The notes under the pieces were generated by a model, which was not told the origin of the DNA, did no database searches, and saw only the letters and a program-made list of their open reading frames with translations. Shown here one piece after another: positions 1-8,014 of a DNA stretch of 64,000 bases (positions are counted from its first letter, which is position 1; each line of letters starts with the position of its first letter). The position numbers were made by a program, and so were the translations under genes. This DNA comes from RH-AL1 sp965249685 (GTDB lineage Bacteria > Pseudomonadota > Alphaproteobacteria > Rhizobiales > Beijerinckiaceae): positions 1,240,001-1,304,000 of the forward strand of contig CBDFMN010000003.1 of NCBI GenBank assembly GCA_965249685.1, in the 5' to 3' direction.

Positions 1-367
1 TCCGCCCGAGCCCTTCCATGATGGTGGCCGTCTCCTCGTCCTCGCCCTTGCGCGCGTCGACGAGCAGAGCCGCAACGTCGGCGTCGCCGGCCCCGTTCCA
101 GGCGGTCGACACCATCGCGCGGTCGAGCCGGCGCTTCGGCGCGAAAATCCCCGGCGTGTCGACGAAGATGATTTGCGCCGCCCCGTTTAGGGCGATGCCG
201 CGCACCAGCGCGCGGGTCGTCTGCACCTTGCGCGAGACGATCGACACTTTCGTGCCGACGAGCCGATTGATCAGCGTGGATTTGCCGGCGTTGGGCGCGC
301 CGATCAGCGCGACGAAGCCGCAGCGGGTGGCGACGTCCGCGGGGGGCATCGGGTCGGGCGCGGTCAC
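1..367 (-). CDS. era: GTPase Era, N-terminal part (cut by window edge)
   Basis: Era is a small GTPase that binds 16S rRNA and helps mature the 30S subunit. Only the first 116-122 residues are in the window; the rest of the GTPase domain and the C-terminal KH domain lie beyond base 1. Counting from the ATG at 349, the P-loop GAPNAGKST is at residues 17-25, the switch Thr pair is in KVQTTR (41-46), and DTPG is at 64-67. A GTG at 367, in frame, overlaps the rnc stop as GTGA, so translational coupling makes either start possible. Gene order rnc-era is usual in alphaproteobacteria. Confidence 0.95.
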   Translation of the reverse strand, partial: MTAPDPMPPADVATRCGFVALIGAPNAGKSTLINRLVGTKVSIVSRKVQTTRALVRGIALNGAAQIIFVDTPGIFAPKRRLDRAMVSTAWNGAGDADVAALLVDARKGEDEETATIMEGLGR

Positions 368-1143
368 GCGGGTCCTCCCGGTGGCGTCGTCGCGATTCCC
401 TCGCGCTGCATGAAGCTCGCCGCGGCCGCCTGTTCGGCGGCGCGCTTGGATGGTCCCTTGGCCTCTGCGGTGGCATGGCGCTCCACGGCGACGAGAACCG
501 TGAACTGCGGCGCATGGTCGGGCCCGCTCCGCGCCACCTCGCGATAGGTCGGCGTCGCCAGCGCGCGCGCCTGCGCCCATTCCTGAAGCATGGTCTTGGG
601 ATCGCGCAGCGGACGGCTCGGAGCTCTCAGGCGCGCCGTGAACGCGTTGGCAACGAGGCTCGACGCGGCCGCAAAGCCGCCGTCCAGGAACACCGCGCCG
701 ATGATCGACTCGCAGATGTCGCCGAGGATCGCTCGCTTCAAGGCCGCGCTCGCCTTCTCCCCCGCACCCAGGAGGATATAGGCTTCCACATCCCAACCGA
801 GCGCGACTTCGGTGCAGGTCTCCCGTCTCACGAGATCGGCCAACCGACGCGACAGCTCGCCCTCCTCCGCCTCGGGATAGGTTTGGTACAGCATGGCGGC
901 CACGCACAGGCCGAGAACCCTGTCGCCGAGGAATTCCAGGCGCTGGTAGGTCGTGGCCCGATGCGTCGTCGCGCCGATGTGGGTCAGGGCCAGCACGAGC
1001 AGATCGGGATCGGCGAAGCGGTAGCCGAGCCGCGCCTCTAGGCAGGCCATGTCCTCGCCCGGCTGCGCCTCGGCTGGCTTCACCGGACCGGCTTGAACAG
1101 TCGATCCCATCGCACGGTCCATGGCCATTCCCAGAACTTCCAC
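364..1143 (-). CDS. rnc: Ribonuclease III
   Basis: RNase III cuts double-stranded RNA and processes rRNA precursors. The signature ERLEFLGDRVLGL-like segment reads QRLEFLGDRVLGL, and the second catalytic cluster reads GDICESIIGAVFLDGG. A double-stranded RNA-binding domain follows (DPKTMLQEWAQ ... SKRAAEQAAA). The longest frame starts at 1143 and overlaps the lepB end by about 60 bases. In-frame ATGs at 1128, 1110 and 1050 are alternatives; the last starts just before the conserved LEARLGYRF and would leave no overlap. The start is therefore not settled, but the identity is clear. Confidence 0.95.
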   Translation of the reverse strand: MEVLGMAMDRAMGSTVQAGPVKPAEAQPGEDMACLEARLGYRFADPDLLVLALTHIGATTHRATTYQRLEFLGDRVLGLCVAAMLYQTYPEAEEGELSRRLADLVRRETCTEVALGWDVEAYILLGAGEKASAALKRAILGDICESIIGAVFLDGGFAAASSLVANAFTARLRAPSRPLRDPKTMLQEWAQARALATPTYREVARSGPDHAPQFTVLVAVERHATAEAKGPSKRAAEQAAAASFMQREGIATTPPGGPA

Positions 1144-1874
1144 GCAGGCTGCCCCTCACCGTTCGAAAAGAAGATGAGCTCGGCGCGGCCGATGAGGTTC
1201 TGCGCCGGCACGTAGCCGACCCCGCCCTGGTCCGGCGGTACGCGACTGTCGGTGGAATTGTCCCGGTTGTCGCCCATCATGAAATAGCTGTTCGGCGGTA
1301 CGGTGAAGAGGTCCGTGTTGTCGTTGAACCCGGTGTCGCCCTGGATCTCGATGATCGTGTGCGTGACGCCGTCGGGAAGCGTCTCCTTATAGGTCGGCAC
1401 GTCCGCCTCGCGGCCGTAGTAATCCTCGGTATGGACCTTGGCGATCGGCTCGCGCGGCACGAGCGTGCCGTTGATGTAGAGGCGGCCCTGCTTCATCTGG
1501 ATCGTGTCGCCGGGCAATCCGATCAGCCGCTTGATATAATCGGTCTTGTTGTCCCGCGGCAGCTTGAACACGATGACGTCACCCTGCTTCGGGGGCGAGG
1601 CGAGCACGCGGCCCGGCACGAAATCGAGATCGATGGGAAAGGAAAACTTGGAGAAACCATAGGCGTATTTCGACACGAAGAGGAAGTCGCCGACGAGCAG
1701 GGTCGGGATCATCGAGCCGGAAGGAATGTTGAACGGCTGGAACAGGAAGGTCCGCACCACCACCGCGATGAGCAGCGCCTGGACGATGACCTTGACCAGT
1801 TCCCCCAGCCCGCCCCCCTGCTTCGCCTTGCCACCCGCGGCGCCGTCTCGGTCCAACCCCACGGGCTCGGTCAT
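1080..1874 (-). CDS. lepB: Signal peptidase I
   Basis: This is the membrane-bound leader peptidase that removes signal peptides from exported proteins. From the ATG at 1874 the product has 264 residues: one N-terminal membrane segment (about residues 26-43), the catalytic serine in PSGSMIPTL (Ser54), the general-base lysine in YIKRLIGLPGD, and the family box GDNRDNSTDSR. The open frame continues far upstream without homology because of high GC, so the start at MTEPVGL was chosen by family alignment. It lies between acpS and rnc on the same strand. Confidence 0.95.
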   Translation of the reverse strand: MTEPVGLDRDGAAGGKAKQGGGLGELVKVIVQALLIAVVVRTFLFQPFNIPSGSMIPTLLVGDFLFVSKYAYGFSKFSFPIDLDFVPGRVLASPPKQGDVIVFKLPRDNKTDYIKRLIGLPGDTIQMKQGRLYINGTLVPREPIAKVHTEDYYGREADVPTYKETLPDGVTHTIIEIQGDTGFNDNTDLFTVPPNSYFMMGDNRDNSTDSRVPPDQGGVGYVPAQNLIGRAELIFFSNGEGQPAWKFWEWPWTVRWDRLFKPVR

Positions 1875-1999
1875 ATCGTCATATCTCTTGCTGCATCCTG
1901 CCGGACGGCGCGGTCTCGCCGAAGAGCGCGGTGCATACCATGCACATTTCGTCGGGTATAGGGTAACGCCGCCGTGCAGGAATGCACCCGAAGGCCGGG

Positions 2000-2404
2000 T
2001 CAACGCGCGACGGGCACGGCCTCGATCACGACGAAAGCCTGCGCCATCGGGTGCTCGTCGGTGATGGCGAGGTGGATCACCGGTTCGTGGCCGATCGGCA
2101 CAAGCGCCGCCAGTCGGCGCGCGGCCCCGCCCGTGAGCGCCATCGTCGGCTGGCCCGAGGGCAGGTTGACCACGCCCATGTCGCGCCAGGCGACGCCGTC
2201 GCGGATGCCGGTGCCGAGCGCCTTGGCGCAGGCCTCCTTCGCCGCGAAGCGCTTGGCGTAGGAGGCCGCGCGCCCTGCCCTGCCCTCGGACCGCCGCCGC
2301 TCCACGGCCGTGAAACAGCGCTGGATGAACCGTTCGCCGAAGCGCTCCAGCGATTGCGCGACCCGGTCGATGTCGCAAAGGTCGGTGCCGATGCCGACGA
2401 TCAC
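2000..2404 (-). CDS. acpS: Holo-[acyl-carrier-protein] synthase
   Basis: AcpS transfers 4'-phosphopantetheine from CoA to acyl carrier protein. The 134-residue product begins at a GTG (VIVGIGTDLCDI), with metal-binding Asp in GIGTD and Glu in the helix RFAAKEACAKALGTG. Both are the standard AcpS motifs. The GTG overlaps the pdxJ stop codon as GTGA, which supports this start and suggests coupled translation from pdxJ. The C-terminus is slightly longer than in typical 120-130-residue homologues. Confidence 0.95.
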   Translation of the reverse strand: MIVGIGTDLCDIDRVAQSLERFGERFIQRCFTAVERRRSEGRAGRAASYAKRFAAKEACAKALGTGIRDGVAWRDMGVVNLPSGQPTMALTGGAARRLAALVPIGHEPVIHLAITDEHPMAQAFVVIEAVPVAR

Positions 2405-3195
2405 CCGGCCGAGCCTTGCTGCCCTGCCGAGCCTTGCTGCCCTGCCATGCCCCGCCGCCCGGCCTCCATGGCCGCCCGCATGGTGGCGATGGCGGCCTCG
2501 AGGCCAACGAAGACGGCCTCGCCCATCAGGAAATGGCCGATGTTGAGCTCCATCACCTGCGGGAGCGCGGAGATGATCCGGGCGGTCGCGAAATCGAGGC
2601 CGTGGCCCGCGTGGCATTCCAGGCCCATGGCCGCGGCAGCCTCCGCCGCGCGGCGCAGACGCTCGAACTCGCGCGCGGCCCGCTCCGCTTCGCCGCCCGC
2701 GGTCGCATCGCACCAGGCGCCGGTATGCAGTTCGACGACGGGGGCGCCGATGGCGCGGGCCGCCTCAATCGCCGGCAGGGTCGGCTCGATGAAAAGGGAG
2801 ACGCGAATGCCCGCGTCCGTCAGCCTTCGGGTCGCCGCGCCCAGGTGGGTGCGCCCGCCGATGACGTCGAGGCCGCCCTCGGTCGTGCGCTCGCTGCGCT
2901 TCTCCGGGACCAGGCAGCAGGCGCGCGGCCGCGTCTGCACGGCGATCTCCACCATCTCGTCCGTCGCGGCCATTTCGAAGTTGAGCGGCACGCTCAGCTC
3001 CGCGCGCAGCCGCCGCATGTCGGCGTCGCGGATGTGTCGACGGTCCTCCCGCAGGTGCGCCGTGATGCCGTCCGCGCCGGCTGCGACGGCAAGGTGCGCG
3101 GCCCGCACGGGGTCCGGCACGGTTCCGCCCCGCGCGTTGCGAAGGGTCGCCACGTGGTCGACGTTGACGCCGAGGCGTAAGCCGGAGCCCATCAT
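2401..3195 (-). CDS. pdxJ: Pyridoxine 5'-phosphate synthase
   Basis: PdxJ condenses 1-deoxyxylulose 5-phosphate with 3-amino-2-oxopropyl phosphate in the last ring-forming step of vitamin B6 synthesis. The N-terminus reads LGVNVDHVATLRNARG and further boxes include CLVPEKRSE, ELHTGAW, HAGHGLDF and ELNIGHFL, all characteristic. The start ATG at 3195 overlaps the rsh stop (TAATG); a second ATG follows at 3192. The extreme C-terminus carries a short low-complexity tail with SAGQQG twice, made by an 18-nt tandem duplication at about 2408-2443. Confidence 0.96.
   Translation of the reverse strand: MMGSGLRLGVNVDHVATLRNARGGTVPDPVRAAHLAVAAGADGITAHLREDRRHIRDADMRRLRAELSVPLNFEMAATDEMVEIAVQTRPRACCLVPEKRSERTTEGGLDVIGGRTHLGAATRRLTDAGIRVSLFIEPTLPAIEAARAIGAPVVELHTGAWCDATAGGEAERAAREFERLRRAAEAAAAMGLECHAGHGLDFATARIISALPQVMELNIGHFLMGEAVFVGLEAAIATMRAAMEAGRRGMAGQQGSAGQQGSAG
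2408..2443. repeat. 18-nt tandem duplication in the end of pdxJ
   Basis: The unit gccgagccttgctgccct occurs twice back to back. It keeps the pdxJ reading frame and adds one six-residue repeat to the end of the protein, just before the overlap with acpS. Confidence 0.9.
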
Positions 3196-5402
3196 TAGCC
3201 GTTCACCCGTTCCACCTTGCTGACCATGGGTCGAGCGCGAAGCTGCGACGTGATCGTGCTGAGGTGTTTCACATCCTTGACCTCGACGTCCACCATCATC
3301 GTCCGGAAGTCGGCGGTCGAATCGTCCATGGCGACGTTGGCGATGTTTGCGCCGTTCTCGCCAATGACGGTGGCGATGGTGCCGAGCGTTCCCGGCTCGT
3401 TGATGGCGGTGACGCGCAACCGCGCCGGAAATGCGACGGCGCTGCCGTCCTCGACGTCCCACCGCGCGTCGAGCCATCGGCCGGGCTGGTCGTCATAGGC
3501 CGTGAGTTCGGGGGAATGGATGGGATAGATGGTCAGTCCCTCGTCCGGCGCGACGATCCCGACGATGCGGTCGCCCGGCACCGCCCCGCCGTTGGCCGCG
3601 AAGGCGATGGGCAGGTCGGAGCGGAACCCCTCGATCGGCATCAGCTTCATGTCGGCCTCGTCGCTCGCGCCTGGTACGCGGAAGACGACGTGCGCGTTGG
3701 CGCGCATCTTGAACCACCCGGCCTCGTTGCGCGAACGGGGCACGGCACTCTTGCGATCGTCGGCGATTTCAGGGTGCACCGCCTTGAGGACGTCGCCCGA
3801 GACCATCTCGCCGCGACCGACGGCCGCGAGCACGTCCTCCACGGTTTGCCGGGCGAAACGCGGCAGCACGGCCTTGATCTTATCTTCCGCGAAGGACTTG
3901 CCGGCGCGCTCGAACGCGCGGGTGACGATCTGCCGCCCAAGGCCGGCATATTGCGCGCGCATAGCCTCGCGCGTCGCGCGACGGATCGCGGCGCGCGCCT
4001 TGCCCGTCAACACCAGTGTTTCCCACACGGCGGGCGGCACCTGGCCTTCCGTGCAGATGATCTCGACCTCGTCGCCGTTCTGCAGCTCGCTCAGCAGGGG
4101 GGCGGAGACGCCGTTGATTTTCGCGCCCGCCGCCGTGTTGCCGACGTCCGTGTGGACGGCGTAGGCGAAGTCGATGCCCGTGGCTCCTTTGGGCAAGGCG
4201 ATCAGGCGACCGTTCGGCGTAAAACAGAAGACTTGATCGTGGAACAGCTCGAGCTTGGTGTGCTCGAGGAACTCCTCGGGCGAGCTTCCCTCGGCCAGCG
4301 ACTCGATGGTGCGCCGCAGCCATTGGAACGCCCGGCTCTCATCGGTCAGCACCGCGTTGTTGCGCACGCGCCCCTCCTTATAGAGGACGTGCGCCGCGAT
4401 GCCGTTGCTCGCGATGTCGTGCATCGCCTTGGTGCGGACCTGCAGTTCCACGCGCTGGCGCCCGGGGCCGACGACGGTCGTATGAATCGAGCGGTAATCG
4501 TTCGGCTTCGGCGTCGAGATGTAATCCTTGAAGCGGCCGGGAACGGTCGGCCACCGCATATGGATGACGCCGATGGCGCGATAGCAGGCCTCGTCGCTGT
4601 CGACGACGATGCGAAAGCCGAAGATGTCCGACAATTGCTCGAAGGAGATCGACTTGCGCTCCATCTTGCGCCAGACGGAATAGGGCTGCTTCTGCCGGCC
4701 CTTCACCTCGGCCTTGATGCCGGCAGCGGCCAGCGCCTCGCCGAGCTCGGCCTCGATGGCGATGATGCGCAAATCGTTCTTGCGGCCGATGTCGTCGAGC
4801 CGCGCCTCGATCGTGGCGTGCGCCTCGGGCATCAAATGGCTGAAGGCGAGGTCTTCCAATTCGTCGCGCAGGCGCTGCATGCCCATGCGGCCGGCGAGCG
4901 GCGCGTAGATGTCGAGCGTCTCCTCCGCGATGCGCGCGCGCTTCGGCACGGCCATGAAGTGCAGCGTGCGCATGTTGTGCAGGCGGTCGGCGAGCTTGAC
5001 GAGCAGCACGCGGACGTCGGACGCGATCGCGAGCAGCAGTTTGCGGAAATTCTCGGCCTGCACCGCGCGTTTTGACACGAGATCGAGCCGCTTCAACTTG
5101 GTCAGACCGTCGACGAGCACGCCGATCTCGCTGCCGAAGATCCGGTCGATCTCCTCGCGCGTCGATTCCGTGTCCTCGATCGTGTCGTGAAGGACAGCGG
5201 CGACGATGGTGGCGTCGTCCAGCCGGTACTCCGTGAGGATCGCCGCGACTTCCAGCGGATGCGAGAAGAACGGGTCTCCGGAAGCGCGGACCTGAGCGCC
5301 ATGCGCTTTCATGGCGTAGACGTAGGCCCGGTTGAGCAAGATCTCGTCGGCTTGCGGGTTGTAGCGCTTCACCCGGTCGACGAGTTCGTATTGCCGCATC
5401 AT
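3195..5402 (-). CDS. rsh: Bifunctional (p)ppGpp synthetase/hydrolase (Rsh)
   Basis: This RelA/SpoT-type enzyme makes and degrades the alarmone (p)ppGpp. Domains in order: an HD hydrolase domain with HDTIEDT and KLADRLHNMRT in the first 170 residues; a synthetase domain (FGFRIVV, GRFKDYISTPKPN, YRSIHTTVV) at roughly 240-350; a TGS domain (VFCFTPNGRLIALPKGAT) near 390-450; and a C-terminal ACT domain. Intact HD and synthetase motifs point to a bifunctional enzyme, as expected when a single long Rsh is present. ATGs at 5402 and 5399 are the likely starts; a GTG at 5411 is also in frame. Confidence 0.95.
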   Translation of the reverse strand: MMRQYELVDRVKRYNPQADEILLNRAYVYAMKAHGAQVRASGDPFFSHPLEVAAILTEYRLDDATIVAAVLHDTIEDTESTREEIDRIFGSEIGVLVDGLTKLKRLDLVSKRAVQAENFRKLLLAIASDVRVLLVKLADRLHNMRTLHFMAVPKRARIAEETLDIYAPLAGRMGMQRLRDELEDLAFSHLMPEAHATIEARLDDIGRKNDLRIIAIEAELGEALAAAGIKAEVKGRQKQPYSVWRKMERKSISFEQLSDIFGFRIVVDSDEACYRAIGVIHMRWPTVPGRFKDYISTPKPNDYRSIHTTVVGPGRQRVELQVRTKAMHDIASNGIAAHVLYKEGRVRNNAVLTDESRAFQWLRRTIESLAEGSSPEEFLEHTKLELFHDQVFCFTPNGRLIALPKGATGIDFAYAVHTDVGNTAAGAKINGVSAPLLSELQNGDEVEIICTEGQVPPAVWETLVLTGKARAAIRRATREAMRAQYAGLGRQIVTRAFERAGKSFAEDKIKAVLPRFARQTVEDVLAAVGRGEMVSGDVLKAVHPEIADDRKSAVPRSRNEAGWFKMRANAHVVFRVPGASDEADMKLMPIEGFRSDLPIAFAANGGAVPGDRIVGIVAPDEGLTIYPIHSPELTAYDDQPGRWLDARWDVEDGSAVAFPARLRVTAINEPGTLGTIATVIGENGANIANVAMDDSTADFRTMMVDVEVKDVKHLSTITSQLRARPMVSKVERVNG

Positions 5403-5423
5403 CGATGGCACGGTCTCAAAGAG

Positions 5424-5488
5424 GGGTCTTGCGTCGCTGACCCGCCGGGTCGTCGAGCGTCACCCGGACAGGGTGACGCAAGAGACCC
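5424..5488. promoter_or_regulatory. Nested inverted repeats between rpoZ and rsh
   Basis: A perfect 9-bp stem with a 5-nt loop (gcgtcaccc-ggaca-gggtgacgc) lies at 5457-5479. Around it, gggtct..tgcgtc at 5424-5435 pairs with gacgcaagagaccc at 5475-5488 with a 2-nt bulge, so alternative folds are possible. It could act as an attenuator or intrinsic terminator between rpoZ and rsh. No strong T-run follows on either strand, so its role is open. Confidence 0.5.
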
Positions 5489-5540
5489 GCTCGGCGCAAG
5501 CACCTTCCCCGCCCTGAGCGCTTCACCCGTGGAGGCGCGG

Positions 5541-5936
5541 CTATTCGCCCTCGTCGTCCGTCGCCGCCGGGGGTACCAGCCCCTCGAGGCCGCGCAGCAG
5601 GTCCTCTTCCGTCATGCGGTCGAATTGCACGTCGCCCTTGGCGTCGGACTGGATCGTCGCCGGTCCCGAAGAAAGCGCCGGCACCGCTTCGGCTTCCGGC
5701 TCATCCACCTCGACCTGGTTCTGCAACGAGTGGATGAAATCCTCCTTCAAGTCCTCGGGCGCCTGCGTCGATTCGGCGATCTCGCGGAGGGCTACGACCG
5801 GATTTTTGTCGTTATCCCGCTCGACTGTGATCTGGGAGCCGGCCGCGATCATGCGGGCGCGGTGGCTGGCGATCAGGACCAAGTCGAAGCGGTTTTCGAC
5901 CTTATCCACGCAATCTTCAACTGTTACGCGTGCCAT
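5541..5936 (-). CDS. rpoZ: RNA polymerase omega subunit
   Basis: Omega assists folding and assembly of the beta' subunit and is part of the ppGpp response surface. The 131-residue product begins MARVTVEDCVDKVENRFDLV and continues through ASHRARMIAAGS and NDKNPVVALREIA, which is the standard alphaproteobacterial omega. The ATG at 5936 was chosen because homologues start with MARVTVED; two upstream in-frame ATGs add only six residues. It is the first gene of the block leading to rsh, pdxJ and acpS. The acidic, variable C-terminal half is normal for the family. Confidence 0.96.
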   Translation of the reverse strand: MARVTVEDCVDKVENRFDLVLIASHRARMIAAGSQITVERDNDKNPVVALREIAESTQAPEDLKEDFIHSLQNQVEVDEPEAEAVPALSSGPATIQSDAKGDVQFDRMTEEDLLRGLEGLVPPAATDDEGE

Positions 5937-6210
5937 CGGCATTCCCTTTATCAATGGTATTTGCGCTAGCCGTACACAATCGCGAAAGGTATTGGCAAGG
6001 TCGTCGCCTTAATATTTGAGTTTAGGAAAGGGGAAACTAGGCAATTGCATGCTCCTACTCGAGCGAAGCTTGACGGGTGCGATTGTCACATCCGGAACTC
6101 CGCCGTTGCCACAGGGTCGCTGATGCCGACTCACCCCGGCGTCCTGAGCAATCTCCCGTCTCTCTCGCTCTCGCATCTGAACAAAGAATAAGAAAGTTAA
6201 GAGATATACT

Positions 6211-6831
6211 ATGGCTGATATAGAACGAATTGCGCTGTTCATCGACGGTGCAAACCTCTACGCCACCGCCAAATCGCTCGGTTTCGATATAGATTACAAG
6301 CGTTTGCTCAAGGAGTTTCATAGTAGAGGCAAGCTGGTTCGCGCATTCTACTATACGGCTTTGATCGAGGACCAAGAGTATTCCTCTATCAGGCCGCTTA
6401 TCGATTGGCTCGACTACAACGGGTTCGCCGTCGTGACGAAGCCGGCAAAAGAGTTCGTCGACGCGCTCGGGCGGCGCAAGGTCAAGGGCAACATGGATAT
6501 CGAGCTCGCGATCGACGCGATGGAGATGGCCGAGCACCTCGACCACATCGTCCTGTTCTCAGGCGACGGAGACTTCCGGTCCCTGGTCGAAGCGGTGCAA
6601 CGCAAAGGCGTTCGCGTTTCGGTCGTTTCCACCAACACGACGCAACCGGCGATGATCGCCGACGAGCTCCGGCGGCAGGCGGACGAGTTCATCGACCTGA
6701 TCACCCTCATTCCGAAGATCGGCAGGGACCCCGGCGAGCGGCCGCCGCGGCAGGAGCATCGCCAGGGCGAGCGGCGTGGCGCCCCTCACCCCGCGAGCAC
6801 CCCGCTCGATATCGTCGATGATGGGGAGTAG
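6211..6831 (+). CDS. NYN-domain (LabA/DUF88-type) putative ribonuclease
   Basis: NYN proteins have a PIN-like fold and are thought to be metal-dependent RNases. The acidic residues of the fold are visible: FIDGANLY near the N-terminus, KGNMDIELAIDAM near residue 95, and LFSGDGDF near residue 115, followed by GVRVSVVS. The product has 206 residues with a disordered, Arg/Pro-rich tail after residue 175. The region before it is richer in A/T and has a purine-rich site (aagaga) 8 bases before the ATG. The 3' end overlaps the next gene, a uracil-DNA glycosylase, so the two are probably co-expressed. The substrate is unknown. Confidence 0.88.
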   Translation: MADIERIALFIDGANLYATAKSLGFDIDYKRLLKEFHSRGKLVRAFYYTALIEDQEYSSIRPLIDWLDYNGFAVVTKPAKEFVDALGRRKVKGNMDIELAIDAMEMAEHLDHIVLFSGDGDFRSLVEAVQRKGVRVSVVSTNTTQPAMIADELRRQADEFIDLITLIPKIGRDPGERPPRQEHRQGERRGAPHPASTPLDIVDDGE

Positions 6832-7519
6832 CGCGGCCGACGCCGACGGCAGGGATGCGCGAGGCGCCTCGTCGCCGGACCGCGATTGCCCTCTCTGCCC
6901 TCGCCTCGTCGACTTCCGCGTCCAGGCGAGGGTGGCGCAGCCCACGTGGTTCAACGCGCCCGTCCCGACGTTCGGCGCGACCGAGGCGCGGCTGATGGTC
7001 GTCGGGCTCGCGCCCGGCCTGCGCGGCGCCAACCGAACGGGACGTCCGTTCACGGGCGACTATGCCGGCGTCCTTCTCTACGAGACCCTGATCGCCTTCG
7101 GCTTCGCCATCGGACCCTACGAGCAGCGGCCGGACGACGGTCTGCGGCTCGTCGATTGCGTCGTCACCAACGCCGTGCGCTGCGTGCCGCCGCAGAACAA
7201 GCCGACCCCGGCCGAAATCAAGACCTGCCGCGTCTTCCTCGAGGCGACGCTGGCGCAGCGTCCGCGGGTCGAGGCCGTGGTCGCGCTCGGACGTATCGCG
7301 CATGAGGCGACGGTGCGGACGCTCGGGGGCCGGCTCGCGGCCTTCCCCTTCGCCCATGGGCGGCGGCACGATCTCGCGCTAGCGGACGGCCGACCCATTG
7401 CGCTCTTCGACACCTACCATTGCTCGCGCTACAACACGAACACGGGCGTGCTGACGCCACTGATGTTCCAGGCCGTGATCGGCGCGGCGCGGCGGCACCT
7501 GGACGAACTCGAAGGCTAG
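6818..7519 (+). CDS. Uracil-DNA glycosylase, family 5 (UdgB type)
   Basis: This enzyme excises uracil and some other deaminated bases from DNA. Motif A is GLAPG, which lacks the acidic residue of family 4 and marks UdgB. The later motif reads HCSRYNTNTG. Cysteines that would bind the [4Fe-4S] cluster are present: DCPLCPRL near the N-terminus and VRCVPPQN...KTCRVF in the middle. ATGs at 6818 and 6821 fit the family start; both lie inside the end of the preceding NYN gene. The stop overlaps the smpB stop on the other strand through the palindrome ctag. Confidence 0.9.
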   Translation: MMGSSAADADGRDARGASSPDRDCPLCPRLVDFRVQARVAQPTWFNAPVPTFGATEARLMVVGLAPGLRGANRTGRPFTGDYAGVLLYETLIAFGFAIGPYEQRPDDGLRLVDCVVTNAVRCVPPQNKPTPAEIKTCRVFLEATLAQRPRVEAVVALGRIAHEATVRTLGGRLAAFPFAHGRRHDLALADGRPIALFDTYHCSRYNTNTGVLTPLMFQAVIGAARRHLDELEG

Positions 7520-7992
7520 TTGCGCTCCTTGAGCAGGCGGCTCTTCTCGCGGTTCCAGTCGCGCAGTTTTTCCGTCTCCCGCTTGTCGTGGAGCTGCTTG
7601 CCGCGGGCGACCGCGATCTCGATCTTCGCGCGGCCTTTGTCGTTGAAGAAGATCTTGAGCGGCACGATCGTCATGCCCTCCCGCTCCACGCCCTGGGCCA
7701 GCTTGGCGATCTCCTTGGCATGCAGCAGCAGCTTGCGGTGACGTTTCGGCTCGTGGTTGAAGCGGTTGCCCTGGAGGTATTCCGGGATTGTCGCGTTGAT
7801 GAGGTAGACCTCGCCCGCCCGATCGACCGACACGTAGCTCTCGGCGATCGTCGCCTTGCCCGTGCGCAACGCCTTGACCTCGGTGCCGGCCAGCATCAGG
7901 CCGGCCTCGAAGGTCTCGCCGATCTCGTAATGATAGCGGGCGCGCCGGTTGTCGGCGGCGACCTTGTATAAACGTTCGGGCTTTGGCGCCAC
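7516..7992 (-). CDS. smpB: SsrA-binding protein SmpB
   Basis: SmpB binds tmRNA and brings it to stalled ribosomes in trans-translation. The 158-residue sequence contains the core segments NRRARYHYEIGETFEAG, LAGTEVKALRTGKA, RHRKLLLHAKEI, and the basic tail RDWNREKSRLL that inserts into the mRNA channel. The start is a GTG at 7992. It is the downstream partner of dapA on the same strand, a usual alphaproteobacterial arrangement. No tmRNA gene was seen nearby. Confidence 0.97.
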   Translation of the reverse strand: MAPKPERLYKVAADNRRARYHYEIGETFEAGLMLAGTEVKALRTGKATIAESYVSVDRAGEVYLINATIPEYLQGNRFNHEPKRHRKLLLHAKEIAKLAQGVEREGMTIVPLKIFFNDKGRAKIEIAVARGKQLHDKRETEKLRDWNREKSRLLKERN

Positions 7993-8014
7993 CTCGTCAC
8001 ATCCTCGGCTTCGT

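Noticed and set aside
3264..5075. Open frame of 603 codons on the plus strand opposite rsh
   Set aside because: Antisense of rsh; no domain.
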